Of a stretch of 64,000 nt of DNA, positions 9,570 through 17,962 are shown piece after piece; the stretch's first letter is position 1; every line of letters starts with the position of its first letter. Under the pieces are notes generated by a model that ran no database searches, was not told where the DNA came from, and was given only the letters and a program-made list of their open reading frames with translations. A program made the translations under genes and the position numbers. Origin of the DNA: an uncultured Nostoc sp. GTDB taxonomy: Bacteria; Cyanobacteriota; Cyanobacteriia; Cyanobacteriales; Nostocaceae. The stretch is from the NCBI RefSeq assembly GCF_937863485.1, contig NZ_CALMFY010000085.1:1-64000 (forward strand), read 5' to 3'.

Positions 9570-10865
9570 CTAAATACCCAACCTTTGGTAAACCTCTTCT
9601 AAATGCAGGAGATGCTGTTGGGGGTCAAAACTCACCTCAATTTCTGCTGGGGACAACTTTTGAGTAACACGAGAGTCTTTGCTAATTAAGTCGTGAAAAT
9701 TGCCTTCTGGCTTATTCCAAGCAGCATGAGCGTTTTCTTGAACGATCGCATAAGCCTCTTCACGGCTGCTTCCCTTGTCTATTAAGGCAAGTAGCACTTT
9801 TTGGCTGAACACAACGCCACCATAGGAGTTGAGATTCCGTTCCATGTTCTCAGGATAGACCAATAGGTTTTTTACCAAGTCGGTTATTTCTATCAACATA
9901 AAATGCGTCAAAGTACAAGCATCTGGCAAAATTACCCGTTCTACAGAACTGTGGGAAATATCCCTTTCATGCCAGAGAGCCACGTTTTCCAAGGCTGCAC
10001 CTGCATGACTTCTGACGAGTCGTGCCATTCCCGTTAGCCGTTCCGAACGGATGGGATTACGCTTGTGTGGCATCGCTGAGGAACCTTTTTGACCTTTGGC
10101 GAAGAATTCTTCAACTTCCAGAACGTCTGTTTTTTGCAGATTGCGAATTTCTACAGCAAAACGTTCGATGGATGCCGCTACCAAAGCTAATTGTTGCACA
10201 TAGTCAGCGTGGCGATCGCGGGAAATAACTTGCGTTGAGGCCGTATCAGGTTTGAGTCCGAGTTTTTGGCAAGCGATCGCTTCTACACGCGGTTCAACGT
10301 TAGCATAGGTTCCTACCGCACCAGAAATCTTACCCACAGCAATAGTTTGGTGAAGAATTCTCAAGCGTTCTTGGTGTCGCAACACCTCTGCTAACCAGCC
10401 AGCTAGCTTGAAACCAAAAGTAATCGGTTCAGCGTGGATACCATGCGATCGACCAGCCATCACTGTATGACGATGTTCTTGGGCTTTTTGGCGAATTACC
10501 TGAATCAAATCTTCCAGACGTTGCAATAATATATCTAGGCTGGCAACTAATTGCAATGCTAAAGCTGTATCTAAAACATCCGAACTGGTTAAACCCAGGT
10601 GAATGTAACGTCCGGCATCCCCAACATATTCGTTGACATTTGTCAAGAAAGCGATGACATCGTGGCGGACTACAGCCTCAATTTCCAACACCCGCTTCGG
10701 GTCAAAATCTGCCTTGGCCTTAATTTCCTCAACCGCCTGAGATGGAATGTAACCCAGTTCGGCTTGAGCTTCACAAACAGCAATTTCGACTTGCAGCCAA
10801 GTTTTTAGCTTATAGGTTTCACTCCACAGATTAGCCATTTCGGGCAAAGTATAGCGCTCAATCAC
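9570..10865 (-). CDS. purB: Adenylosuccinate lyase
   Basis: 431 residues, fumarase/aspartase superfamily. Catalyses two purine steps: SAICAR to AICAR plus fumarate, and adenylosuccinate to AMP plus fumarate. The superfamily signature GSSAMPHKRNP is present, with the flexible-loop Ser, as are GLTSSDVLDTALALQL and the catalytic His region AGRSHGIHAEP. Length matches the usual bacterial enzyme. It starts at ATG (MIERYTLPEM). The neighbours are a repeat-rich spacer and a DUF421 pseudogene, so no purine operon is formed here. Confidence 0.97.
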   Translation of the reverse strand: MIERYTLPEMANLWSETYKLKTWLQVEIAVCEAQAELGYIPSQAVEEIKAKADFDPKRVLEIEAVVRHDVIAFLTNVNEYVGDAGRYIHLGLTSSDVLDTALALQLVASLDILLQRLEDLIQVIRQKAQEHRHTVMAGRSHGIHAEPITFGFKLAGWLAEVLRHQERLRILHQTIAVGKISGAVGTYANVEPRVEAIACQKLGLKPDTASTQVISRDRHADYVQQLALVAASIERFAVEIRNLQKTDVLEVEEFFAKGQKGSSAMPHKRNPIRSERLTGMARLVRSHAGAALENVALWHERDISHSSVERVILPDACTLTHFMLIEITDLVKNLLVYPENMERNLNSYGGVVFSQKVLLALIDKGSSREEAYAIVQENAHAAWNKPEGNFHDLISKDSRVTQKLSPAEIEVSFDPQQHLLHLEEVYQRLGI

Positions 10866-10905
10866 GGTTCGGCACAGAATACAACCGTCATATTTTACAG
10901 TCTAA

Positions 10906-11445
10906 TTAATGTACATCACTTTTTAGTGCTGCTTTTTGCTCAGGGACAGAACGAGTTTTTGAATCAAAGGTGATGATACTAATCCTACCGTCAGCCTCTA
11001 TATATGCAAACTTCACATCTGCTAAAAATTCCACACCTTGCTGACGTAACTTGCTCATCAACTCATCGTCTGTAATTAACTCTCGTTGCAAATGACGCTG
11101 AATCATCCGACCATTTTTCACCAGTAGCAGCGGTGGCTGATTCATAAAACGTTGGAACTGGGGTATTTTGTAGCCTAACCAATTCAGCAAATAGCTTCAA
11201 AAAATCACAGTTCCTACCAGAATAGCACCCTCGGTAATCGATGTATAATTACTCGCCATAGCGTTTTAGGCAGCTTCAGCAAATAGCACAACTACTAGTA
11301 AATCACTTATTCCTAATGTTCCTAGTTGTCGACTAGGAAGAAAACGTAGCACTGAAAATAGCGCTAAATATACCAGCGAACCACGGATAATCAACTCCAA
11401 GACGCTAATGCTAGGAACAAAGATTGACTGCCAATTGATAAAAAA
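10906..11445 (-). pseudogene. DUF421 (YetF/YcaP-like) membrane protein, two nonsense mutations
   Basis: One uninterrupted reading frame encodes a DUF421 protein except for two stops. From upstream it reads WQSIFVPSISVLELIIRGSL and continues through three hydrophobic helices and the typical RQLGTLGISDLLVVVLFAEAA. A TAA at 11266-11268 then stands where this family has Gln (QNAM), and a TGA at 11197-11199 where Trp is expected. The cytoplasmic domain (LLLVKNGRMIQRHLQRELIT, then DDELMSKLRQQGV) is intact to the stop at 10906. Both lesions are single-base changes (CAA to TAA, TGG to TGA) with no indel, so inactivation is recent. The C-terminal 90 residues could in principle still start at a TTG (11190). 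Confidence 0.85.
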
Positions 11446-11622
11446 CTATTTTTCTATTAGCACTGATTTTCTTCCTTTCTCAATAGATTTCTGGAAAAAA
11501 TCCAGTATCAGGTTATTTATCTGTGGTCTTATTTCATAAACCTGACTTTTATTAAAGGTTAAATCCTTCAATATTTATCAGATTTACAAATATAAAATAC
11601 CAGTATTTCGACATTAAAATCG

Positions 11623-12630
11623 CTAATTTTTTCTTTTATTTTTTAAGCGTTTGGGCTTTTTAAAAGATTGGAAGAAGCGATTAATCAAGTTAGAAGATGG
11701 CTTTTTATTAGTCGACGATCGCCCCGTTGGATTTGTGCCATTATCTTTGGTGTTATCAGACAGAGGTATGGCATCCTTTGTTGGGGTTATGCCACTTCCG
11801 TACCTTTTGGCATAAACTTGGGTAAACTCTGCACCGAAGAAAAGAATCTGTGCGGCATAGTTAACCCAAGCTAAAAGCACTACCAGTGAACCAGCTGCAC
11901 CGTAGGTTGAACCAAAACTGCCATTACCTAGATATTGTCCTAATAAAAACCTACCAATAGAGAACAAAAATGAGGTAATAACAGATCCAATAAAAACATC
12001 ATTCCAAGTAATTTTAACATCTGGCAGAACTTTGAAAATTAACCCAAATAGTGCTGTAGTGATCGAAAAAGATAAAACAAAGTTAACTATTCGCCAGAGG
12101 AAATCAATACCGGGTAGGATGTTGCCAAAGTATGCTACTACTGCTGCTAACCCCGTACTAATTACCAGAGAAACTAAAAGTAAAAAGCCAATCCCGATCA
12201 CCATTGCAAAGGACAAAAAGCGTAGGCGAATCATGTTATTTACGCCGCGTCCGGGTTTCGCTTTCACTTCCCAAATCGTGTTGAGGGAATCTTGCAACTC
12301 GGTAAATAAACCAGTAGCACCCACTAGCAGAACTACAACACTAATAATGGAAGCCATCGCTCCTGTTTGTGGTTTGTTAGCATTCTGAATGGCTGTTTGG
12401 ATAAACTGTGCCCCATCTTTACCGACTAAACCTTGAATTTGTCCAACGATTTGACCCCTTGCTGCATCTTCTCCAAATACTACCCCTGCGATCGCAATTA
12501 CAATAATTAACAACGGTGCGATGGAAAAAATGGTGTAATAAGCTAACGCTGCCGCTAACCGTGAAGCTTTATCCTCACTCCATTCTTTGAATGTCTCTTG
12601 TAATAACTTCCAAATCGCCTGTAAATTCAT
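11623..12630 (-). CDS. YihY/BrkB family inner-membrane protein
   Basis: 335 residues. N-terminal WSEDKASRLAAALAYYTIFSIAPLLIIVIAIAG is the signature of the YihY/virulence factor BrkB family; about six membrane helices follow. The TTGLFTELQDSLNTIWEVK and SFGSTYGAAGSLVVLLAWVNYAAQ blocks are also typical. The tail after about residue 285 is hydrophilic, rich in Lys, Asn and Ser, and ends in a basic stretch (KKPKRLKNKRKN). The family was once called RNase BN, which is a mistaken name; the true function is not known. The possible small gene at 12644 lies 13 bases upstream. Confidence 0.92.
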   Translation of the reverse strand: MNLQAIWKLLQETFKEWSEDKASRLAAALAYYTIFSIAPLLIIVIAIAGVVFGEDAARGQIVGQIQGLVGKDGAQFIQTAIQNANKPQTGAMASIISVVVLLVGATGLFTELQDSLNTIWEVKAKPGRGVNNMIRLRFLSFAMVIGIGFLLLVSLVISTGLAAVVAYFGNILPGIDFLWRIVNFVLSFSITTALFGLIFKVLPDVKITWNDVFIGSVITSFLFSIGRFLLGQYLGNGSFGSTYGAAGSLVVLLAWVNYAAQILFFGAEFTQVYAKRYGSGITPTKDAIPLSDNTKDNGTNPTGRSSTNKKPSSNLINRFFQSFKKPKRLKNKRKN

Positions 12631-12643
12631 CCAATCAGTCTCC

Positions 12644-12874
12644 TTAAGGAATGTCGCTTACTTCCTGATATATTTGATACTTATTTCTTAAGTAACGACA
12701 TCCACCCAAGGGAGTTTGTGCAGCGTCCTGGAGGAGGAATTTAGTAGAGTCGATAATTTCCTTGACGGCAATATCTATAAATAATTTGCTTTTTGGTGAC
12801 AATAGGTAGTGCGATCGCTTTAGTATATAAAATGCAGTGAAAGCAATCGCATAATTGCTTAATTGATTAGTCAT
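12644..12874 (-). CDS. Small hypothetical protein
   Basis: 76 codons, not recognised. The product begins MTNQLSNYAIAFTAFYILKR and has one weakly hydrophobic N-terminal stretch followed by a soluble, charged part (VKEIIDSTKFLLQDAAQTP). It would be the first gene of a two-gene unit with the YihY protein, 13 bp downstream, which is the main argument for it. No ribosome site is clear before the ATG. It could be a chance ORF. Confidence 0.4.
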   Translation of the reverse strand: MTNQLSNYAIAFTAFYILKRSHYLLSPKSKLFIDIAVKEIIDSTKFLLQDAAQTPLGGCRYLRNKYQIYQEVSDIP

Positions 12875-13004
12875 TAGTAAGAGCGCTTTTGAAGTGCATA
12901 CCCCGCCTCTTGTAGCGCGGAAAAACTTTCTTATATCAGACTAATTCAAACCACGTTCAAGAGTGAGCGTGGTATCTCAAGGACTAATGACCAAGGACTA
13001 AGCG

Positions 13005-13042
13005 CAAAGTTCTGAGCAGAGGAAACCTCTGCTCAGACTTTG
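13005..13042. repeat. Strong stem-loop
   Basis: TCTGAGCAGAGG (13011-13022), loop AAA, CCTCTGCTCAGA (13026-13037), extended by CAAAGT/ACTTTG with a one-base bulge. It lies downstream of the rhodopsin gene and could be its 3' mRNA stem, although there is no T-run for a classical terminator. Confidence 0.7.
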
Positions 13043-13155
13043 TAAGAATTACTAATGACTCCACGCAACGGTTTGATTCCCCTAATATCGTTTCGCTAAA
13101 ATTCGGGATTTCTTCATCGGTTAGCTATCTATTGCATCGGACTGAAAATTTATAC

Positions 13156-13857
13156 TTACTCATATAACGGTTCCGATTGAATAACCGATTCTCCTGCCTC
13201 TTCTAAATTACGTAGGGTGTTTAATGATAGAAAACCAAACCCGACTTTAGAGGCAATATCTAGTAGCGTATAACCCATTGTTTCCCCACCTTGACCAAGA
13301 GCGTTAAACCCTTCTGGACTAAGAATCCACACAATTGGATAGAGTGTCCACAGTACCAGATGCACAGTCACCAGCTTACGGAATGCTTGCTTGGATCTGG
13401 GATGTTTGCGTTCTGCCTCAATCCGGTAGGGCTTCACTAATAAATAGAAAACCGCGACGTAAGCACCACAACTCACAATATACCAGATGTAGCTGATCGG
13501 CTTAGGTGTGACTGTGGCAAGGAAGCCAGTGGCAAGCATATAGGCGTTTGCTCCTAATAAGCTACTTGTAATCAGCAGGCTCGTTCTTCCCAAGAAAGTC
13601 AGATCCAACAACAACAGCGGCGTTGAGCAAAACCAAGTGACAAATCGCACCCAATAAGTTGGACGATCATTGATGATGTTAACTCCTTGACCGAATGCCA
13701 TTGCTAAGTACAGCCCACTGGCAATCAAGCAAATGAAAAAATTAAGTGTATACAGTATTTTCCAGCGTTCATTTTTACCATTGTGTGCGCCTACTCCGAA
13801 AAAAGCACAACCTAGTGCCATACTGATGACACCAATCCACAGCCAAGTTTGAACCAT
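13156..13857 (-). CDS. Microbial rhodopsin, TSD-type (cyanobacterial halorhodopsin-like anion pump)
   Basis: 233 residues, seven helices. Retinal-binding Lys204 is in helix G (DIASKVGFG), with Asp200 one turn before it. Helix C reads R71-F-V-T74-W-F-C-S78-T-P and then D85, so the three positions that define ion choice (Asp85, Thr89, Asp96 in bacteriorhodopsin) are Thr, Ser, Asp. The missing Schiff-base proton acceptor rules out an outward proton pump of the usual kind. The TSD motif with this numbering is that of the cyanobacterial halorhodopsins MrHR (Mastigocladopsis) and SyHR (Synechocystis PCC 7509), inward chloride pumps, the latter also moving sulfate. It differs from Anabaena sensory rhodopsin. 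The helix F Trp/Tyr-Pro segment (LWTLYPIVW) is present. No retinal-forming dioxygenase is adjacent. Chloride pumping is inferred from the motif. Confidence 0.93.
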   Translation of the reverse strand: MVQTWLWIGVISMALGCAFFGVGAHNGKNERWKILYTLNFFICLIASGLYLAMAFGQGVNIINDRPTYWVRFVTWFCSTPLLLLDLTFLGRTSLLITSSLLGANAYMLATGFLATVTPKPISYIWYIVSCGAYVAVFYLLVKPYRIEAERKHPRSKQAFRKLVTVHLVLWTLYPIVWILSPEGFNALGQGGETMGYTLLDIASKVGFGFLSLNTLRNLEEAGESVIQSEPLYE

Positions 13858-14139
13858 AAGTATTTTCCAGCTTTTTGATAACTATTAATAACAAATGGTT
13901 AAGTATAACTTTCACTAGTTAACCTTATTTGTTTTTGCTTGCCTATAAACTATTATTTATACTTCTTATTATGCCAGTTTTAATAATAAACAAAATGTTT
14001 CTTAATGGGGATTTTAGATTAATAAAAAATCTGTAAAAATCTGATTTAAGTACAATCAAAAATTCAACTTTAGTAGTTTGCACTTTAGTACACCACAAGC
14101 AGTCTTCTCTCTAGGGTAAGACTCATATAGAATATGAAC
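13858..14139. other. Upstream region of the rhodopsin gene
   Basis: AT-rich spacer carrying the rhodopsin promoter. No clear operator palindrome. Short ORFs here have no coding character. Confidence 0.4.
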
Positions 14140-14333
14140 TGAAAATTTGGTATTGCTGAATCTAAGTATGAAATTCAAAAATTCTATAGGACTCATAAGG
14201 GAGACGCTCTTGCTAGCTAGCTTCTCCGTAGGAGTACAAGTCGGGAAACCCGCTGTTAGCACCTGGCTCAACTTTTCGCTGCGTCTGGAGAGTGAGGCTA
14301 ATTCATACTTTGATTCAGCAATGCCGAAAATTT
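14140..14333. repeat. MITE-like element ending at the comM stop codon
   Basis: Imperfect terminal inverted repeats of about 25-30 bp: ATTGCTGAATCTAAGTATGAA at about 14152-14172, and the reverse complement of ATTGCTGAATCAAAGTATGAA at about 14302-14322, each with an AAAATTT block on its outer side. The ~130 bp between includes GCTCTTGCTAGCTAGCTTC, a motif often seen in Nostoc dispersed repeats. The right end abuts the comM stop codon (14334-14336). Confidence 0.6.
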
Positions 14334-15863
14334 TTACTGCATCCTATCTATCGTGCGATATTGAATCGCTTCCGCTACATGATTGGTTTTTAGCTCATCG
14401 TCTCCCGCTAAATCTGCAATAGTCCGTCCTACTTTGAGAATGCGATCGCTTGCTCTTGCCGATAAACCTAATTTTCTAATTGCTACTTCTAATAAACTGC
14501 GGCTAGCATCATCTAGCTTGCACCATTTCTGAAGATGACGACTTTGCATGTGGGCATTGCAACGCAGATTTGGTTCTTCTTGGAAGCGGGTAATTGCGCG
14601 ATCGCTTGCTTGTTGAACCCGTTCCCGTACTGATGTTGATGCTTCTCCCGTAAGTTGTTGGGTAATTTCTTCTGGTTTTAAGCGATTCACTGCAACTTGT
14701 AAATCAATTCGATCCATCAACGGTCCAGAAAGTTTTGCCCAATATTGCTCGCGCTGGCGGGGAGAACAAGTACATTGTTGGATGGTATCGCCATAATAAC
14801 CGCATGGACAGGGATTAGTACTCGCTACCAAAGTAAACTGCGCGGGAAACGTTACCGATAGTTTGGTGCGGGAAATCGTGACATAGCCATCTTCCAAAGG
14901 TTGACGCAGAAATTCTAAAACATCACGTTTAAACTCCGTAAGTTCATCAAGAAAAAGTACACCTCTGTGAGATAATGAGATTTCCCCAGGACGAGGGAAG
15001 CTCCCACCACCCACAAGAGAAGGCCCGGATGCTGAGTGGTGGGGGCTGCGAAAAGGGCGATCGCGTACCAACGAACCGCGATTTTTCAATAAACCAGCCA
15101 CCGAATGGATGCGAGTCACTTCTAAAGATTCGGCAAAACTCAGGGGTGGCAAAATTCCTGGTAAGCGCCTTGCTAACATAGTTTTCCCACTACCAGGCGG
15201 GCCGACAAAGATTAAATTATGCCCGCCAGCAGCAGCAATTTCTAAAGCACGACGCGCATGAGCCTGTCCTTTCACATCATGCAAATCTGCGCCAGGGTAG
15301 GATACTGTTGCTATCTCCGTTGTGCCATCTATCTGCACAGGTTTGTAACGCCCCGGATTATTTAAAAAATCCACCACATCAGACAGATGTTTGCAGCCGT
15401 AAACAGCCAAATCTTGAACCACTGCGGCTTCTTGGGCATTATCAGCAGGGATAACTAAACCTGCAATTCCCATTTTTTGGGCAGCTGCTGCGATCGGTAA
15501 GACACCAGCCACCGGACGCAAACTGCCATCTAGAGAGACTTCGCCCAAGAATAGATAATCCCCCAACAAATCAGCGCTAACTTGCTCAGAAGCCGCCAAA
15601 ATTCCCACACTAATAGGCAAATCGAAACAGGGGCCTTCTTTCCGTAAATCAGCCGGAGTTAAATTGATTACAATTTTTCGCATGGGAAAGGCGAAACCTG
15701 CATTCTTCAACGTTGCTTTGACTCTTTCTCTTGATTCTTGAATCGCTGAATCTGGCAGTCCCAAGACAACAATTCCCGGTAATCCCCCTGACACATCGAC
15801 TTCCACCCCTACTTTGACGGCATCGATGCCCACAATTGATGCACTCCAGACTCTGGCAAGCAT
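14334..15863 (-). CDS. comM: YifB/ComM family Mg-chelatase-like AAA+ ATPase
   Basis: 509 residues. N-terminal ChlI-like/Lon-S5 fold domain (VDVSGGLPGIVVLGLPDSA, residues ~1-125), a central AAA+ module with Walker A GPPGSGKTML, and Walker B VLFLDELTEF. A Cys cluster follows (NPCPCGYYGD ... CTCSPRQ), with the C-terminal helical domain after it. In naturally competent bacteria ComM is a hexameric helicase that promotes branch migration of incoming DNA; in Nostoc this role is presumed. Not a chlorophyll-synthesis subunit despite the domain name. Length is typical. Confidence 0.93.
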   Translation of the reverse strand: MLARVWSASIVGIDAVKVGVEVDVSGGLPGIVVLGLPDSAIQESRERVKATLKNAGFAFPMRKIVINLTPADLRKEGPCFDLPISVGILAASEQVSADLLGDYLFLGEVSLDGSLRPVAGVLPIAAAAQKMGIAGLVIPADNAQEAAVVQDLAVYGCKHLSDVVDFLNNPGRYKPVQIDGTTEIATVSYPGADLHDVKGQAHARRALEIAAAGGHNLIFVGPPGSGKTMLARRLPGILPPLSFAESLEVTRIHSVAGLLKNRGSLVRDRPFRSPHHSASGPSLVGGGSFPRPGEISLSHRGVLFLDELTEFKRDVLEFLRQPLEDGYVTISRTKLSVTFPAQFTLVASTNPCPCGYYGDTIQQCTCSPRQREQYWAKLSGPLMDRIDLQVAVNRLKPEEITQQLTGEASTSVRERVQQASDRAITRFQEEPNLRCNAHMQSRHLQKWCKLDDASRSLLEVAIRKLGLSARASDRILKVGRTIADLAGDDELKTNHVAEAIQYRTIDRMQ

Positions 15864-16015
15864 TTATTATATAACAGTAAACCTTTCAAATCTCTAGCAG
15901 ATGAGTTGCTAGATTGGCATTAGTGAAACTACAGAGACGATTTTCCGATCAAAATAGTTAACATAGCACTTTCTGGCTATTTTCTTGTTAATAAAACATC
16001 TTGAAAAGAACCAGC

Positions 16016-16714
16016 CTAACTAACTGCAACAACAGCACCGTCATTTACTAACTTCCCATCTTCCATGTAGACGATGCGATCGGCAATATCTAGAATCCGA
16101 TTGTCATGAGTAACTAAGAGAATAGTACAATCCTGTTCTTTAGCTAGTGTTTGCATCAAGTTGACTACATCTCGTCCCGATTTACTGTCAAGGGCGGCGG
16201 TGGGTTCATCCGCTAAGACAATTTTAGGACGACCAACTAGAGCACGAGCGATCGCAACTCTTTGTTTTTGTCCCCCAGATAAATCATCAGGATAATAATT
16301 GAGGCGCTCTCCTAATCCTACCTCCTCTAACATTAGGGCTGACCGGATTTTCATTTCTGCCGGCGAAATATTATTATGCACTTCCAAGCCCATTCTGACG
16401 TTCTGGAGTGCTGTCAGGCTACCGTGCAAATTGTGAGCTTGGAAAATATAACCGTTATTGCGTCGCGCTTGGGTAAGTTGTGTTTTTTTAGCGCCACACA
16501 GTTCTTGTTCCAATATCTGCAAACTGCCAGATTGGGCAGAACGCAAGCCGCCGACTAAGGTGAGAAGTGTAGTTTTACCGGAACCAGAAGGGCCAGTCAT
16601 GATAATAATTTCGCCGGCGTTAATATCCAGGTTGATATCAAAGAGAACTTGCTTGCGAAGTTGACCATGACCAAAATAGTGGTCAAGATTTTTAACAGAG
16701 ATTACAGGAGGCAT
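16016..16714 (-). CDS. devA: DevA-family ABC transporter ATP-binding protein
   Basis: 232 residues. Walker A GPSGSGKTTLL, signature LSGGQKQRVAIARAL, Walker B IVLADEPTAALD and the H-loop LVTHDNRI are all present. It belongs to the MacB/LolD-like class of DevA proteins. It is last in the devB-devC-devA unit and supplies ATP hydrolysis for the exporter. Heterocystous cyanobacteria have several such paralogues; the founding one exports heterocyst glycolipids with TolC. The presence of an adjacent TetR gene suggests that this copy answers to a ligand rather than serving heterocyst formation; that is inference. Confidence 0.93.
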   Translation of the reverse strand: MPPVISVKNLDHYFGHGQLRKQVLFDINLDINAGEIIIMTGPSGSGKTTLLTLVGGLRSAQSGSLQILEQELCGAKKTQLTQARRNNGYIFQAHNLHGSLTALQNVRMGLEVHNNISPAEMKIRSALMLEEVGLGERLNYYPDDLSGGQKQRVAIARALVGRPKIVLADEPTAALDSKSGRDVVNLMQTLAKEQDCTILLVTHDNRILDIADRIVYMEDGKLVNDGAVVAVS

Positions 16715-16786
16715 AGCAATTTTAGATTTTAGATTTTAAATTTTAGATTTGGAATTATTAATTATCCCTATGCCCCATGCCCATTT

Positions 16787-17962
16787 TTAAAACATATCTG
16801 CGGGGTCGGCGGACTGTAATTTACGAGTAGCGATCGCACCTGAAATTAAACACATAATCATAGTCAGCACTAACACTGTCAAGGCTCGTGCTAAGGTCAT
16901 ATATACAGGTAAATTCGTAGCATTACGAGTCAGATGGTAGAGTCCTAAAGGCACAATTGCTCCTGGGATAAAGCCCAGTACTGCCAGAATTACTGCCTCT
17001 TCAAACACCACACTTAGTAGGTAAAGATTGTTATAACCCATTGCTTTGAAGGTGGCATATTCCTTGATATGGGCATTTACATCAGTAGAAAGAACTTGAT
17101 AGACGATAATTACCCCTACCAAAAACCCCATTGTTACACCTAGACTGAAAATAAACCCGATGGCAGTGTTTTTTTGCCAATAGTCTCTCTCAAAGGCGAT
17201 AAATTCATCGTGGGTAAAAACTTTGACATCTTTACCCAGGTAAGATTTCAAGGTGTTTGCCACTTGCTTTGGGTCATAGCCTGGTTGTAGCTGAATCAAA
17301 CCTAAACTTACACTGCTTGCCTGTTGTCTGGGAAATAATCGCAAAAAGTTTTGATCGCTGGTAATCAAGCTACCATCTGCGATAAAAGAAGCTCCAACCT
17401 TAAATAAGCCATTAATAGTAATTGTGCGTCGTTCTATTTCGGTTGTAACGGGTTTACCCTGTTCAATTTGGGCGATTACCTCTGTATAGTCTCCTCTAGA
17501 AGCACTATCGAACAAGACGCTATCTGGTAACTTAATCACGTCCAAGTTGCGGTTAACTTCTGGTAAGTCAAAAAGTTGCTTGTCAGGATTGAACCCTATA
17601 ACTAGTACCGCTGTTTCCTGGTGCGTTTGGGGATTTTTCCAATCGATAAAGTTGAGATACATTGCTTCGGTTGACTTCACCCCCGGCATATCCATTGCCT
17701 GGTACAGTCGCCGCCGAGGAAATGTAGACATATTTGCCAGGTTACGAGCTTGGGGACTAACTAACATGATGTCTCCCTGCATACTGGCATGTAGCCTGGT
17801 GTTACTGTCAAACAGGGCATTCTGAAACCCTAGCTGCATGAACATGAGAACATCGGCAAAGGCAATGCCTGACAATGCCACCAAAAAACGCCCTTTTTCA
17901 TGACTCAATTGCAGCCATCCTAAAGGCGTCCGCCGCCGCAGTTGCTGGATAAATCCAATCAC
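16787..17962 (-). CDS. devC: DevC-family ABC transporter permease
   Basis: 391 residues. An N-terminal helix (FLVALSGIAFADVLMFMQLGF) is followed by a large periplasmic domain (about 45-255), then three C-terminal helices of the FtsX-like fold, including the segment STDVNAHIKEYATFKAMGY typical of DevC. Its ATG overlaps the devB stop by 4 bp (translational coupling). A 72-bp gap with imperfect heptamer repeats (ATTTTAGATTTTAAATTTTA) separates it from devA. Confidence 0.92.
   Translation of the reverse strand: MIGFIQQLRRRTPLGWLQLSHEKGRFLVALSGIAFADVLMFMQLGFQNALFDSNTRLHASMQGDIMLVSPQARNLANMSTFPRRRLYQAMDMPGVKSTEAMYLNFIDWKNPQTHQETAVLVIGFNPDKQLFDLPEVNRNLDVIKLPDSVLFDSASRGDYTEVIAQIEQGKPVTTEIERRTITINGLFKVGASFIADGSLITSDQNFLRLFPRQQASSVSLGLIQLQPGYDPKQVANTLKSYLGKDVKVFTHDEFIAFERDYWQKNTAIGFIFSLGVTMGFLVGVIIVYQVLSTDVNAHIKEYATFKAMGYNNLYLLSVVFEEAVILAVLGFIPGAIVPLGLYHLTRNATNLPVYMTLARALTVLVLTMIMCLISGAIATRKLQSADPADMF

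Noticed and set aside
12032-12388. 118-codon ORF opposite the YihY gene
   Set aside because: Antisense shadow of a membrane-protein gene; composition typical of such shadows.
14056-14271. 71-codon ORF between rhodopsin and comM
   Set aside because: Lies across the MITE-like element and its composition is repeat-like.
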